A stretch of DNA of 64,000 bases from an uncultured Granulosicoccaceae bacterium (lineage in GTDB: Bacteria > Pseudomonadota > Gammaproteobacteria > Granulosicoccales > Granulosicoccaceae). The stretch covers positions 1 through 64,000 of the forward strand of contig CALISD010000122.1 of assembly GCA_938041955.1 (NCBI GenBank), written 5' to 3'. The position numbers and the translations under genes are program-made. Each line of letters begins with the position of its first letter. Position 1 is the stretch's first letter. Below are positions 1 through 9,157 of the stretch, in pieces. Under the pieces are notes generated by a model, which saw only the letters and a program-made list of their open reading frames with translations, was not told the origin of the DNA and made no database searches.

Positions 1-1056
1 GACCTGCAGGGTCGATTGCTCACCCCTGCGTTTATTGACTGCCATACTCATATTGTTCACGGCTCACACCGGGCGAATGAATTCGAAATGCGCCTTAACG
101 GTGCCAGCTACGAAGAAGTCGCAAGAGCCGGCGGCGGGATAGTCTCTACGGTGACATCAACCAGATCAGCCTCACTTGACGAACTCATTGATACCGCGCT
201 GCCCAGAGTCGATGCACTACTGGCTGAAGGTATTTCATTGATCGAAATAAAGTCCGGCTACGGGCTGGATCGTGACACCGAACTGAATATGCTGCGAGCA
301 GCGCGCGAGATAGAAAAACTGCGACCCATCAGAGTTAAAACCTCTTTTCTTGGCGCACATGCCATACCCGTTGATTACAAAGACAACGCAGATGCCTACA
401 TTGATGACATCTGTATACCGGCACTGGAAGCCGCACATGCAGAGAACCTTGTGGACGCGGTAGACGGTTTTTGCGAGGGCATTGCTTTCACACCAGCACA
501 AATAGAGAGAGTATTTAGTAAAGCAGCGGAACTCGGCTTAGCGGTTAAGTTACATGCAGAGCAGTTATCGCACCTGGGTGGTATACAACTGGCGGCAAAA
601 TACAATGCCATTTCCGCAGATCACCTTGAGTATGCCGATGAAGCTGATGCGAGCGCTATGGCAAAGTCCGGTACAACAGCGGTACTGCTACCGGGTGCTT
701 TTTATACCGTACGTGAAACCCGGCAACCCCCGATAGAACATTTTCGAAAGTACGGTGTGCCCATGGCATTGGCCACAGATTGCAACCCGGGATCTTCACC
801 GCTCACGTCTTTGCTGCTTACCATGAACATGGCGTGTACATTATTCAGAATGACACCGGAAGAAGCCCTTAGCGCTGTCACTGCCAATGCAGCCAAAGCG
901 CTTGGCGTGACAGACACAGGCCAAATTGCAAAAGGTCTGCGCGCAGACCTTTGCGTTTGGAACGTGAGCCACCCGGCGGAGCTTGCTTATCGCATCGGAT
1001 TTAACCCACTGCATGAACGATACTTTGCCGGCAAAAATACGGAAAAAACCTATTAA
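1..1056 (+). CDS. hutI: imidazolonepropionase HutI (5' end outside window)
   Basis: Third enzyme of histidine degradation: hydrolyses 4-imidazolone-5-propionate to N-formimino-L-glutamate in the cytosol. The reading frame is open from base 1, so the start and roughly 50-60 N-terminal residues lie upstream; 351 residues are visible against about 405 in the family. Amidohydrolase-superfamily landmarks are present: [16 protein letters not shown] near the start (HxH metal ligands), [10 protein letters not shown] and SADHLEYAD in the middle, and [10 protein letters not shown] near the C-terminus. hutU follows on the same strand after a 247-nt spacer that holds repeat copy A. Family assignment is secure. 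Confidence 0.96.
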   Translation, partial: DLQGRLLTPAFIDCHTHIVHGSHRANEFEMRLNGASYEEVARAGGGIVSTVTSTRSASLDELIDTALPRVDALLAEGISLIEIKSGYGLDRDTELNMLRAAREIEKLRPIRVKTSFLGAHAIPVDYKDNADAYIDDICIPALEAAHAENLVDAVDGFCEGIAFTPAQIERVFSKAAELGLAVKLHAEQLSHLGGIQLAAKYNAISADHLEYADEADASAMAKSGTTAVLLPGAFYTVRETRQPPIEHFRKYGVPMALATDCNPGSSPLTSLLLTMNMACTLFRMTPEEALSAVTANAAKALGVTDTGQIAKGLRADLCVWNVSHPAELAYRIGFNPLHERYFAGKNTEKTY

Positions 1057-1105
1057 ACTGCACGAAAAGTACCTAAACGTTCAACTTCAAAATCGTAACG
1101 ATTAG

Positions 1106-1266
1106 GTCGAAATGAACTAACTTCAAACTTTCGACTGCCTTTACAGGCTTTATGTAGCTTTTCAGGGTGGGCCTGTCGTATTCATGAGGTAGGAATTCGC
1201 GCACAACATACAGGTGTATTTGAGCACGAGCGACAACGCCCATAGAGACGACAGGTCTGCCCCGAA
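1106..1266 (+). repeat. dispersed structured repeat, copy A
   Basis: Intergenic element between hutI and hutU. It opens with a stem-loop GTCGAAA/TTTCGAC (1106-1112 with 1129-1135) and a small hairpin GCCT-TTAC-AGGC (1137-1148). The core runs from TTCAGGG at 1161 to CCCGAA at 1266. Its arms TTCAGGGTGGGCCTGTCGT and ACGACAGGTCTGCCCCGAA pair over 19 positions with three G-U wobbles and one A-C mismatch. Inside are GGTAGGAATTCGCGC and a mini-hairpin ATAC-AGGT-GTAT. It closely resembles copies at 17.6 and 19.7 kb. Function unknown; a folded RNA in the hut transcript is the reading I favour. Confidence 0.8.
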
Positions 1267-1303
1267 GAGTTACTCAAATCACCACCAACTCAAGACCACG
1301 GCC

Positions 1304-2971
1304 ATGAGTAATTCACGACATAACCAGCGCGAGATCTACGCCCCTACCGGTACAGAGATTACCGCCAAAAGCTGGCTGACCGAAGCCCCGATGCGGATGC
1401 TGATGAATAATCTGCATCCTGATGTGGCAGAAAACCCCAACGAGTTAGTGGTATACGGCGGCATAGGTCGGGCTGCGCGTACCTGGGAAGACTTTGACAA
1501 AATTATTGAAAGCCTGAAAACACTGAACGATGATGAAACACTACTGGTACAGTCCGGCAAACCTGTGGGTATATTCAGAACTCATAAAGACGCACCACGC
1601 GTTTTGATTGCCAACTCTAACCTTGTACCTCATTGGGCGACCTGGGATCACTTCAACGAGCTGGATAAAAAAGGCTTAGCCATGTACGGCCAAATGACCG
1701 CTGGCTCGTGGATATACATTGGGGCACAAGGCATTGTGCAAGGCACCTATGAAACCTTTGTCGAGGCAGGTCGGCAACACTACAACGGCAACCTGACTGG
1801 CCGATGGATCCTAACTGCAGGACTGGGCGGCATGGGTGGAGCTCAACCACTGGCATCAGTCATGGCCGGTGCCTGCTGCCTTGCAGTGGAATGCGATGAA
1901 GAGCGGGCAGACTTTAGAATTCGCACAGGCTATGTTGATCAGAAAACAAGATCACTTGAAGAAGCACTGGATCTGATCAATCAATGGACCACTGCGGGAC
2001 TTGCCAAATCTGTCGCATTGATCGGCAACGCCGCTGACGTTTTTCCAGAACTCTATAAACGCGGTATAAAACCGGATATTGTCACTGATCAAACCAGCGC
2101 CCATGATCCGCTTCGCGGCTACCTGCCGCAGGGGTGGAATGTTGCTGAGTGGCAGCAGAAACAAGAGTCCGATCCTAAAGCAGTAGAAAAGGCAGCACGT
2201 GCCAGTATGAAAATACACGTGCAGGCTATGGTTGAATTCTATAAAGCCGGCGTGCCCACCCTCGATTATGGCAACAACATCAGACAAGTCGCTAAAGAAG
2301 AAGGGCTTGAAGAGGCGTTTGCGTTTCCGGGGTTTGTACCGGCTTATATCAGACCTTTGTTCTGTCGTGGCATTGGGCCATTTCGCTGGTGCGCGTTATC
2401 CGGTGACCCCGAAGATATCTATAAGACTGATGCAAAAGTTAAAGAGCTGGTCAATGATGCACACCTGCATAACTGGTTGGATATGGCGCGAGAGCGGATA
2501 AAATTTCAAGGGCTACCGGCACGCATTTGCTGGGTAGGACTCGGGGTGAGGCATGTACTCGGCTTGGCTTTTAATGAAATGGTGCGTAACGGTGAGCTCA
2601 GCGCACCGGTGGTAATTGGTCGTGATCATCTTGATTCCGGATCAGTGGCTTCCCCCAATAGAGAAACAGAATCCATGCGAGACGGCTCAGACGCCGTGTC
2701 TGACTGGCCACTACTCAATGCTCTATTAAACACAGCTTCCGGCGCTACATGGGTATCGATCCATCATGGCGGTGGCGTCGGCATGGGATTTTCACAACAC
2801 GCCGGCATGGTGATTTGCTGCGATGGAAGTGAAGATGCCGATCGGCGCATAGAACGCGTACTGTGGAACGATCCTGCAAGCGGTGTCATGCGCCACGCAG
2901 ACGCCGGATACGAAACAGCAGTAGAGTGCGCCAAAGAACACAATCTGAACCTGCCCGGCATATTAACGTGA
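1304..2971 (+). CDS. hutU: urocanate hydratase HutU
   Basis: Urocanase, second step of histidine catabolism: adds water to urocanate to give 4-imidazolone-5-propionate using tightly bound NAD+. The frame is open from 1214, but that stretch lies inside repeat copy A. I take ATG 1304 (protein [16 protein letters not shown]), which gives 555 residues, the usual family length. The urocanase signature [10 protein letters not shown] is present, as are [10 protein letters not shown] (NAD-binding region) and the conserved C-terminal stretch with [14 protein letters not shown] and [13 protein letters not shown]. It lies downstream of hutI on the same strand; hutH and a hut repressor are not in view. 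Confidence 0.97.
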   Translation: MSNSRHNQREIYAPTGTEITAKSWLTEAPMRMLMNNLHPDVAENPNELVVYGGIGRAARTWEDFDKIIESLKTLNDDETLLVQSGKPVGIFRTHKDAPRVLIANSNLVPHWATWDHFNELDKKGLAMYGQMTAGSWIYIGAQGIVQGTYETFVEAGRQHYNGNLTGRWILTAGLGGMGGAQPLASVMAGACCLAVECDEERADFRIRTGYVDQKTRSLEEALDLINQWTTAGLAKSVALIGNAADVFPELYKRGIKPDIVTDQTSAHDPLRGYLPQGWNVAEWQQKQESDPKAVEKAARASMKIHVQAMVEFYKAGVPTLDYGNNIRQVAKEEGLEEAFAFPGFVPAYIRPLFCRGIGPFRWCALSGDPEDIYKTDAKVKELVNDAHLHNWLDMARERIKFQGLPARICWVGLGVRHVLGLAFNEMVRNGELSAPVVIGRDHLDSGSVASPNRETESMRDGSDAVSDWPLLNALLNTASGATWVSIHHGGGVGMGFSQHAGMVICCDGSEDADRRIERVLWNDPASGVMRHADAGYETAVECAKEHNLNLPGILT

Positions 2972-2985
2972 TACCAGTGTAACTC

Positions 2986-3098
2986 TTCAGGGCACACCCG
3001 TGGTATCCATGAGCGATGTCGTTCGTGCTCACGTACTGGTAATCGTATCGACTTTTGGTAATACACTACTGATAAAGCCACACAGGGTCCGGCTGGAA
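2986..3098 (+). repeat. dispersed structured repeat, probable decayed copy F
   Basis: The first half aligns with the other copies: TTCAGGGCACACCCGTGG, then TATCCATGAG, then GTTCGTGC and TACTGG at matching spacing. The second half is diverged; CACAGGGTCCGGCTGGAA could be what remains of the 3' arm and can still partly pair with the 5' arm. It sits between hutU and the flavoprotein gene in the same orientation as the other copies. Called on partial similarity only. Confidence 0.45.
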
Positions 3099-3114
3099 TA
3101 TAGGGGCGCTTACT

Positions 3115-5133
3115 ATGACAGATAAAAAAACCGACCCGCTTCTGCAACCCCTTACCTTGGGCCATCTAACTCTCAAGAACAGAATCATGAGCACCAGCCA
3201 TGCCTCTGGCATGGACGATGATGGTATGCCGGCAGAACGGTATCAGCGCTACCATGAAGAAAAAGCCAAGGGCGGATTGGCACTGACCATGTTCGGCGGC
3301 TCATCCAACGTGGCACCTGATTCACCAAGCGTGTTCGATCAACTGCGGGTCGACAGCGACAAAGTCATTCCGCATCTACAACAGTTTTCAGAGCGCATTC
3401 ATCAGCATGGCACGGCACTGATGTGTCAGATCACCCACCTTGGCAGACGTGGTGATGCCACTGCCGACAGTTGGCTGCCGACTATCGCACCAAGTTCCGT
3501 ACGTGAAACTTTGCACCGCAGCATTCCAAAGGAAATGGATAAGCACGATATTCAACGGGTGATCAAATCTTTTGGGCAAGCCGCTAAGCGTTGTTATGAA
3601 GGCGGTCTGGACGGGCTCGAAACTCATGCCGGCGCGCATCTTATCGGGCAGTTTTTCTCACCGGAAATAAATCGACGCACAGACGACTACGGCGGCAGTC
3701 TCAACAATCGCATGCGCTTTGCGTTACAGGTTCATGAAGAAATCAGAAAGCAGGCAGGTGATAAATTTCTTATCGGCATTCGTATGTCGATGGAAGAAAA
3801 TCGTGGCGGATTAAGCCATCATGAAGCGCTGCAAATAGCAGAAACCCTTGAGCGCGAAGGCAGCATTGATTTTCTTAATGTGGTGTTTGGCCGAATGGAT
3901 ACCGAGCTATTTCTGGCTGAGAAAAACATGCCTGGTATGACACAGCCACTGGCGCCATTCCTTGAGCGATTGAGCACTGTTAAGCAAGCAGTGTCACTAC
4001 CGGTTTTTCACGCTGCAAGAATTGTTGACCTCGCCTCGGCACGCCACGGTATCAAAAACAATCTACTCGATATGGTGGCAATGACACGCGCTCATATCGC
4101 CGACCCTCAGATAGTCAATAAAATCATTAGCGGCGAAGAGCATCGGATTCGACCGTGCTTTGGCGCGAGCCACTGCATGCACAAGAAACCATCATGCATT
4201 CACAATCCCGCGTCGGGCCGTGAAACTTTAGTTCCTCAGAAGATACTTAAAGCAGACACACGCAAACGAAACGTTGTAGTTATTGGCGGAGGACCCGCAG
4301 GTCTTGAAGCCGCCCGCGTGTCTGCGGAACGAGGCCACCAGGTAACACTGTACGAAGCCGCTTCAAAGCCGGGTGGCCAGTTACTGCTTGCGAGCAAAGC
4401 CGGTTGGCGGCGCGATTTGATCTCTGTGGTTGACTGGCGCGTGGCAGAGCTCGAGCACCTTGGGGTTAACGTACACCTGAATCGCTATATCGAAACGCCA
4501 GAGGTTTTGGAGTTGCAACCCGATGTAGTGATTGTAGCCACCGGTGGCTTGCCATACCTGGGGGAGCTCAAAGGCGAGGAACACTGCAATAGCGTGTGGG
4601 ATATTCTCGGCGGAGATATTCAACCTGCTCAACAGGTGCTGGTTTACGATGGCACCGGCCGACATGAAGCGTTGTCATGCGCACAATTCATAGCCAACAG
4701 CGGAGCGCAAACGCTGTTCGTCACCATCGACGACAGAGTCGGCGCCGAACTCGGCTATGCAGAAAGACCGGTGCATCGAAAAGAGCTGTACAAGCTTGGT
4801 ATTGAAGTCAAAACCGACCTCATGCTTAAAGAAGTCTACCCAGAAGGCAACCGCTTACTCGTCGCACTCGACAATGATCTGACCGATGAGCCAATTACTA
4901 TGATCACTGATCAGATCATTGTTGAGCGCGGCACAACCCCGTTAGACAGCCTTTATCGTGAGCTCCGGGAAGCCTCGGGCAATGCCGGCGTGACGGATAT
5001 CGATGCATTGCTTGGCAGCCGATCTCAGCCAAAATCTGACGGGTATGAATTACACAGAATAGGTGATGCAATCTCGAGTCGCTCATTACATGCAGCCCTT
5101 TTAGACGCATACAGGCTGTGCGCCGCGCTTTAA
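3115..5133 (+). CDS. Old-Yellow-Enzyme-type FMN/FAD/Fe-S oxidoreductase
   Basis: 672-residue flavoprotein of the trimethylamine dehydrogenase / 2,4-dienoyl-CoA reductase family. Residues 1 to about 340 form the FMN TIM barrel, with GLETHAGAHLIGQFFSPEIN and RTDDYGGSLNNRMRF. Then comes an Fe-S cysteine segment of unusual spacing (RPCFGASHC then PSCIHNP), a variant I associate with N-methyl-amine demethylases of this family. The C-terminal half is a FAD/NAD-binding domain starting VVVIGGGPAGLEAAR near residue 386. Substrate is unknown. Its position behind hutU suggests work on a methylated histidine or amine derivative, but that is inference. A general dienoyl-CoA reductase role cannot be excluded. 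Confidence 0.85.
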   Translation: MTDKKTDPLLQPLTLGHLTLKNRIMSTSHASGMDDDGMPAERYQRYHEEKAKGGLALTMFGGSSNVAPDSPSVFDQLRVDSDKVIPHLQQFSERIHQHGTALMCQITHLGRRGDATADSWLPTIAPSSVRETLHRSIPKEMDKHDIQRVIKSFGQAAKRCYEGGLDGLETHAGAHLIGQFFSPEINRRTDDYGGSLNNRMRFALQVHEEIRKQAGDKFLIGIRMSMEENRGGLSHHEALQIAETLEREGSIDFLNVVFGRMDTELFLAEKNMPGMTQPLAPFLERLSTVKQAVSLPVFHAARIVDLASARHGIKNNLLDMVAMTRAHIADPQIVNKIISGEEHRIRPCFGASHCMHKKPSCIHNPASGRETLVPQKILKADTRKRNVVVIGGGPAGLEAARVSAERGHQVTLYEAASKPGGQLLLASKAGWRRDLISVVDWRVAELEHLGVNVHLNRYIETPEVLELQPDVVIVATGGLPYLGELKGEEHCNSVWDILGGDIQPAQQVLVYDGTGRHEALSCAQFIANSGAQTLFVTIDDRVGAELGYAERPVHRKELYKLGIEVKTDLMLKEVYPEGNRLLVALDNDLTDEPITMITDQIIVERGTTPLDSLYRELREASGNAGVTDIDALLGSRSQPKSDGYELHRIGDAISSRSLHAALLDAYRLCAAL

Positions 5134-5241
5134 CTACTATAATTGGACGAAGCCATCCTGCCGCAAACTTTCTGATTGCACATCACCATTTCGGCGCTTT
5201 TGTTGCAAGATGCCGTCCGGCCATTCCCAACGAGTTTTTAA

Positions 5242-6078
5242 ATGAGTATCGAGCAGATTATTGTCATTGCCATTATTCAGGGCCTAACTGAATTTTTGCC
5301 AGTTTCATCCTCTGGCCATTTAGCATTGATACCAGTCATGACTGACTGGCCCGATCAAGGTGTGATCACCGATGTCATGGTGCACGTAGGCTCCCTGTTT
5401 GCCGTGATCGTGTATTTTTGGCGCGATGTGCTCAATCTACTCAAAGGCACCTGGGATCTCGTGCGTTTCAAAACCACAGACAATTCACGCATGGCGATGT
5501 ATATCGCACTTGCCACCATCCCTGCGCTTGTATTTGGAGCAGCATTAAAATTCAGCGGCGCATTAGATGCGTTGCGAGAAGATACCGTGGCTGTCGCCAA
5601 AGTAATTGCATGGACCGCTGTTATATACGGGATATTGCTATGGGTGGCCGACGTCGTCGGGAAACGTACAAAGAAAATGGAAAACATGACTCTGCCCCCG
5701 GCACTGATCATAGGTCTTGCGCAATCACTCGCTTTGATACCAGGTACCAGTCGATCAGGTGCCACCATGACCGCGGCGCGCTTTCTCGGTTTTGAACGTA
5801 CAGAAGCGGCCCGATTTTCCTTTTTACTCGGAATACCGGCCATTGCCGCAGCCGGCGGTTTCACTGCTATTGAAGCGGTTCAGACAGGAGGTGGAATACC
5901 AAGCTACGCGATTTGGGCCGCCATACTGACTTTCTTTGCTGCTTTTCTGGCCATCACTCTGTTGATGGCGCTGGTTAAACGCGTAGGCTTCTGGATTTTT
6001 ATGGTTTACCGGCTGGCGCTGGCGGCCGTTTTATTTGCATTGATTTATGAATGGGTGCCCGGCTTCTCCCTAGTTTAG
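5242..6078 (+). CDS. uppP: undecaprenyl-diphosphatase UppP (BacA)
   Basis: Integral membrane phosphatase that recycles undecaprenyl diphosphate to the monophosphate lipid carrier used for peptidoglycan, O-antigen and other envelope polymers; overexpression in relatives gives bacitracin resistance. 278 residues, normal length. The two family motifs are intact: QGLTEFLPVSSSGHL near residue 14 (catalytic Glu and Ser/His) and PGTSRSGATM near residue 168. Multiple hydrophobic helices fill the rest. No partner gene is obvious; it stands alone between the flavoprotein and pilZ genes. Confidence 0.97.
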   Translation: MSIEQIIVIAIIQGLTEFLPVSSSGHLALIPVMTDWPDQGVITDVMVHVGSLFAVIVYFWRDVLNLLKGTWDLVRFKTTDNSRMAMYIALATIPALVFGAALKFSGALDALREDTVAVAKVIAWTAVIYGILLWVADVVGKRTKKMENMTLPPALIIGLAQSLALIPGTSRSGATMTAARFLGFERTEAARFSFLLGIPAIAAAGGFTAIEAVQTGGGIPSYAIWAAILTFFAAFLAITLLMALVKRVGFWIFMVYRLALAAVLFALIYEWVPGFSLV

Positions 6079-6150
6079 TGTTAGAATACCGTCATGACAT
6101 TTTAGTCATCACCATTGATGGCTCGGTCTTTTAAAAAGCACTATTAGCAT

Positions 6151-6166
6151 TGTGATCTGGATCACA
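6151..6166. promoter_or_regulatory. CRP/Vfr-type binding site
   Basis: TGTGATCTGGATCACA has perfect TGTGA-N6-TCACA half-sites, essentially the consensus for cAMP receptor protein and relatives such as Vfr. Its centre is about 93 bp before the PilZ-gene start codon at 6252 and about 80 bp downstream of uppP. The likely target is the PilZ gene. Binding itself is not shown by sequence. Confidence 0.75.
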
Positions 6167-6251
6167 GAAACAACAACAATGTTTTTACACCCTTAGCGTT
6201 ACCCGGTGCGCACCAACGGATGGGCGCCATAGAATTAAAAAGCAATAAAAA

Positions 6252-6677
6252 ATGATAATGCACACCACCAACAACACCGTAGTTTCACTGAGCGAAAGAC
6301 GTAAACACCCGAGAGTTTCTGATGCGGTCGCGTTGCGTTTGAATCTTGATGACCTTGCATCAACCTCTCCTCTTGATCCGGCTCCGACTCACGTTGTGAA
6401 AATGAGCTGCGGCGGGCTGCGCTTTTCGCACAATGCATTGCTTGATCCAGGAACAGCACTCCCCATCAGCATGCATCTGCCATCAGCAGATAAAACCGTT
6501 CACCTTACAAGCCGCGTTATTTCATCAGGTGAGGAGAAAGGATCAAACCGAAAGGCCTATTTCATTCAGATCGAATTCCAACACGTCGATGCTCAGGTTA
6601 AGGCGTTGCTGGAAGCTCACATCAATTATGTGCTTGATAAAACCAATACAGGCGCTTATCAACTCCTGCATGGATAG
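6252..6677 (+). CDS. PilZ-domain protein
   Basis: 141-residue soluble protein with an N-terminal PilZ fold, the usual cyclic di-GMP receptor module. The RxxxR element is present as RRKHPR (R17 and R21). The second binding motif, normally D/N-x-S-x-x-G, reads KMSCGG here, so the first acidic or amide residue is Lys (K50). Nucleotide binding may therefore be altered. The start may be ATG 6252 or ATG 6258; no strong ribosome site decides it. A perfect CRP-type palindrome lies upstream, which would tie cAMP to a c-di-GMP-type effector. Confidence 0.85.
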   Translation: MIMHTTNNTVVSLSERRKHPRVSDAVALRLNLDDLASTSPLDPAPTHVVKMSCGGLRFSHNALLDPGTALPISMHLPSADKTVHLTSRVISSGEEKGSNRKAYFIQIEFQHVDAQVKALLEAHINYVLDKTNTGAYQLLHG

Positions 6678-6963
6678 CGATACGCCGTATGTAATCTTTG
6701 TAAGCTCTGTCTAAAGCAAACTCCTGCGACTGCTGCAGCCCACACGCGGGTTCCTCGACAGAACATTTAACTGACAAGTAACGCCGCGCCTGCCCTTACA
6801 CAGCTGCCGCGGGATTATAGCGATCTTTGTGCTATTCGTTTTGCCACACCGGGAAGCTACTCGAGAGTAAGCGCATACACATCCAGCTCAAATTCAGAAC
6901 ATGGGTAGATGCGCGTTGCACTTATGCCCTGCGTTTGGCTGGGCTATTGCTGTGATCGTGCAG
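6678..6963. other. intergenic region, possible minus-strand promoter
   Basis: No convincing gene in these 286 bases. On the minus strand there is a perfect TATAAT (complement of 6814-6819) without a clear -35 box. A transcript from it would begin near 6807 and run antisense toward the 3' end of the PilZ gene. No terminator was found for either flanking gene, which converge here. Confidence 0.3.
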
Positions 6964-9129
6964 TTAATGAGAAATTTCTATCCCTGCAGTATCAATGATC
7001 TCACCAATCACAACCGCTGCGGGATAAAGCTCCAGCAACTGCTTAGCCTGCGATGCATTCATAGCGATTAAAAGACCACCGCTTGTTTGGGGATCAAGCA
7101 GGATATCTACTACGTGTTGATCCAAATCACTTTGCATATCGCACTGATGCAAATAGACCTGCAGATGTGGATACAAAGTAGACTTAAAACCGAGCCGCGA
7201 AAGTTCATATGCCCCGGTTAGTAACGGAATGTCACCAAGCCTAAGCTTCGCACCAAGCCCTGACCCCGACAACATTTCGAGTAAATGACCGACCAGGCCG
7301 AATCCGGTGACATCAGTTACCGCCGACGGGGTGAGCTTTCTCAAACATTTTGAAATGTCAGCATTTGACTGCAGCATACTGGCCAGTGCTGTATCGGTGG
7401 CAGCAGCTGGCGCCTTGGCTTGCATGTCCGCCGCGAGTATCAAGCCTGTACCAAGAGGCTTGGTAAGTATCAACTTATCACCAATGCGCACAGCACTTTT
7501 TCGCCAAATACTGTCTTTACTTATTTCTCCATTGGCAACCAGCGCAACGTGAGTTTCAGTCCCCTCAGAACTGTGCCCCCCTGCCAACGTGACTTGTTGC
7601 TCTTCAAGTGCTGCAGCGATTGATGCCATCAGTAAACGATGATCACGCTTTTGTATTCTCGGGTGCGCATGAGCAAGATTTACCCACACTTGTGCACTGA
7701 TCGGAGTCGCCCCCATCGCATATAAATCACTTAGCGCATGGTTGACGCAAATTTTTCCGAAACGCCAATAATCATCGTTGAAACTTCTAAAGCCATCAAT
7801 ACTTTGCACCGCAAGTTTGCCCTCGGCCACCTGCCATAGACTCGCATCTTCAGCCCGGCCCAACGCCGGTTGAACTGCAGGTCGATCATAGATTGATAAC
7901 TCACTCAGATTACCGGCAATAAGATCCGGCCCCAATTTACTGCCACAACCCGCGCAGTGCATTTGTGTCGACGCAGCGGCGACCATGGCTTTCTTATCAC
8001 CCGGGTCGTTTAACTTTTGCATGAACTTACTGTCTATGGAATCTTTTAGCTTCCATACCCATTTACCTGCCACAGTCCAGCCGGAACGACAACCGACAGC
8101 AGACCTGTCACCAAGAGACAGCAACGATAAAAAATCGCTCTGCAATTTAACTGGCTGCAAACTGCCCTGACTGGCAATCGCACGTAGATTTCTACCCAGG
8201 AAAGGGGCTTGCCTGACCGCGTACACGCCCGCCTTTGGTCGAGGATCAGACAGCATATCCGAGCAATCACCGACTGCAAACACATTCGGGTGACTGACAC
8301 TTTGCAGAAATTCATTCACCTCTATAAAGCCACGCTCAGACACACTTAAACCTGTGTCAGCAAGCCACACCGGTGCCGCAGCACCGGTACACCAGATGCT
8401 TTTGCTTAAGGCTATCTCAGCACCACCATTACTAATCAAACCACCCTCGTGGACGCTGGCAACACGGAACCCGGAGTGTACCGTCACACCATGATTCGCC
8501 AATGCGGCTTCGGCTTTCTTTACTACCTTATCGGGGTATCCGGGCAACACATGCGCGCCGGATAAAATCAGATGAAACTTCAGACTGCGCTTATCTCGCA
8601 ATCGATGCGCCATAGCCAATACCAGCTCTACACCACCCGCCCCGGCACCCACAACACCCCAGTCTCCGGAAGCCCCGGCTGATGATTCCAACAGTCTGTT
8701 CCAGATCGCTCCAAACTGACTTACCGGCTTCACCCCCACCGCATGCTCACTTGCACCGGGTACCGTTAAATCAGGGGTTGAGCCAACATCAATGCTAAGC
8801 TGATCATAGCTAATCGACGCCTGTGCATCAATAAATACCTGTTTTTTATCGGCGTCCAAACCGGTGGCAGTACCGCGAATAAAACGCACGTTGGCCCACT
8901 GACACAATCGGTTTAAATCAATATGGGTGTCGAGATAACTGTAGTGGCCAGCCACAAAACCCGGCAGCATGCCTGAGTACGGAGTGAGTGTTTGCTCTGA
9001 GATTAATGTGATTCGGGTTGATGGAATAGGGTTCATCCCAAGCTGCTTGATCACAAGCACATGGGTATGGCCACCCCCGATAAAAACAATATCTCTGGAT
9101 ATACCTTCGTACGGCGCTTCTATTCCCAT
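6964..9129 (-). CDS. selD: oxidoreductase-SelD fusion (selenide, water dikinase)
   Basis: Makes selenophosphate from selenide and ATP, the selenium donor for 2-selenouridine in tRNA (and selenocysteine where present). 721 residues in two parts. Residues 1 to about 370 are a pyridine-nucleotide-disulphide (NDH-2-like) flavoprotein domain with FIGGGHTHVLV and the second nucleotide site VVGAGAGGVE. From about residue 392 onward is a SelD domain beginning HCAGCGSKLGPD, with the catalytic Cys and Lys kept, followed by LAGGHSSEG and DVTGFGLVGHL. The second Cys of the E. coli loop is Ser here. Such fusions are known in other bacteria; the first domain may deliver reduced selenium. Last gene of an apparent rhomboid-mnmH-selD operon. 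Confidence 0.95.
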   Translation of the reverse strand: MGIEAPYEGISRDIVFIGGGHTHVLVIKQLGMNPIPSTRITLISEQTLTPYSGMLPGFVAGHYSYLDTHIDLNRLCQWANVRFIRGTATGLDADKKQVFIDAQASISYDQLSIDVGSTPDLTVPGASEHAVGVKPVSQFGAIWNRLLESSAGASGDWGVVGAGAGGVELVLAMAHRLRDKRSLKFHLILSGAHVLPGYPDKVVKKAEAALANHGVTVHSGFRVASVHEGGLISNGGAEIALSKSIWCTGAAAPVWLADTGLSVSERGFIEVNEFLQSVSHPNVFAVGDCSDMLSDPRPKAGVYAVRQAPFLGRNLRAIASQGSLQPVKLQSDFLSLLSLGDRSAVGCRSGWTVAGKWVWKLKDSIDSKFMQKLNDPGDKKAMVAAASTQMHCAGCGSKLGPDLIAGNLSELSIYDRPAVQPALGRAEDASLWQVAEGKLAVQSIDGFRSFNDDYWRFGKICVNHALSDLYAMGATPISAQVWVNLAHAHPRIQKRDHRLLMASIAAALEEQQVTLAGGHSSEGTETHVALVANGEISKDSIWRKSAVRIGDKLILTKPLGTGLILAADMQAKAPAAATDTALASMLQSNADISKCLRKLTPSAVTDVTGFGLVGHLLEMLSGSGLGAKLRLGDIPLLTGAYELSRLGFKSTLYPHLQVYLHQCDMQSDLDQHVVDILLDPQTSGGLLIAMNASQAKQLLELYPAAVVIGEIIDTAGIEISH

Positions 9130-9157
9130 GTATTTTATAGACCGTTCTTAAACGTAA

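Noticed and set aside
5355..5864. 169-codon minus-strand frame inside uppP
   Set aside because: Antisense shadow of a certain membrane-protein gene; Ala/Arg/Thr-rich with no domain.
6720..6800. Minus-strand text GCAGGAGTTTGC with GTGGGCTG nearby, resembling the repeat core
   Set aside because: The order and spacing of the parts do not match the repeat, and there are no TTCAG/CTGAA arms.
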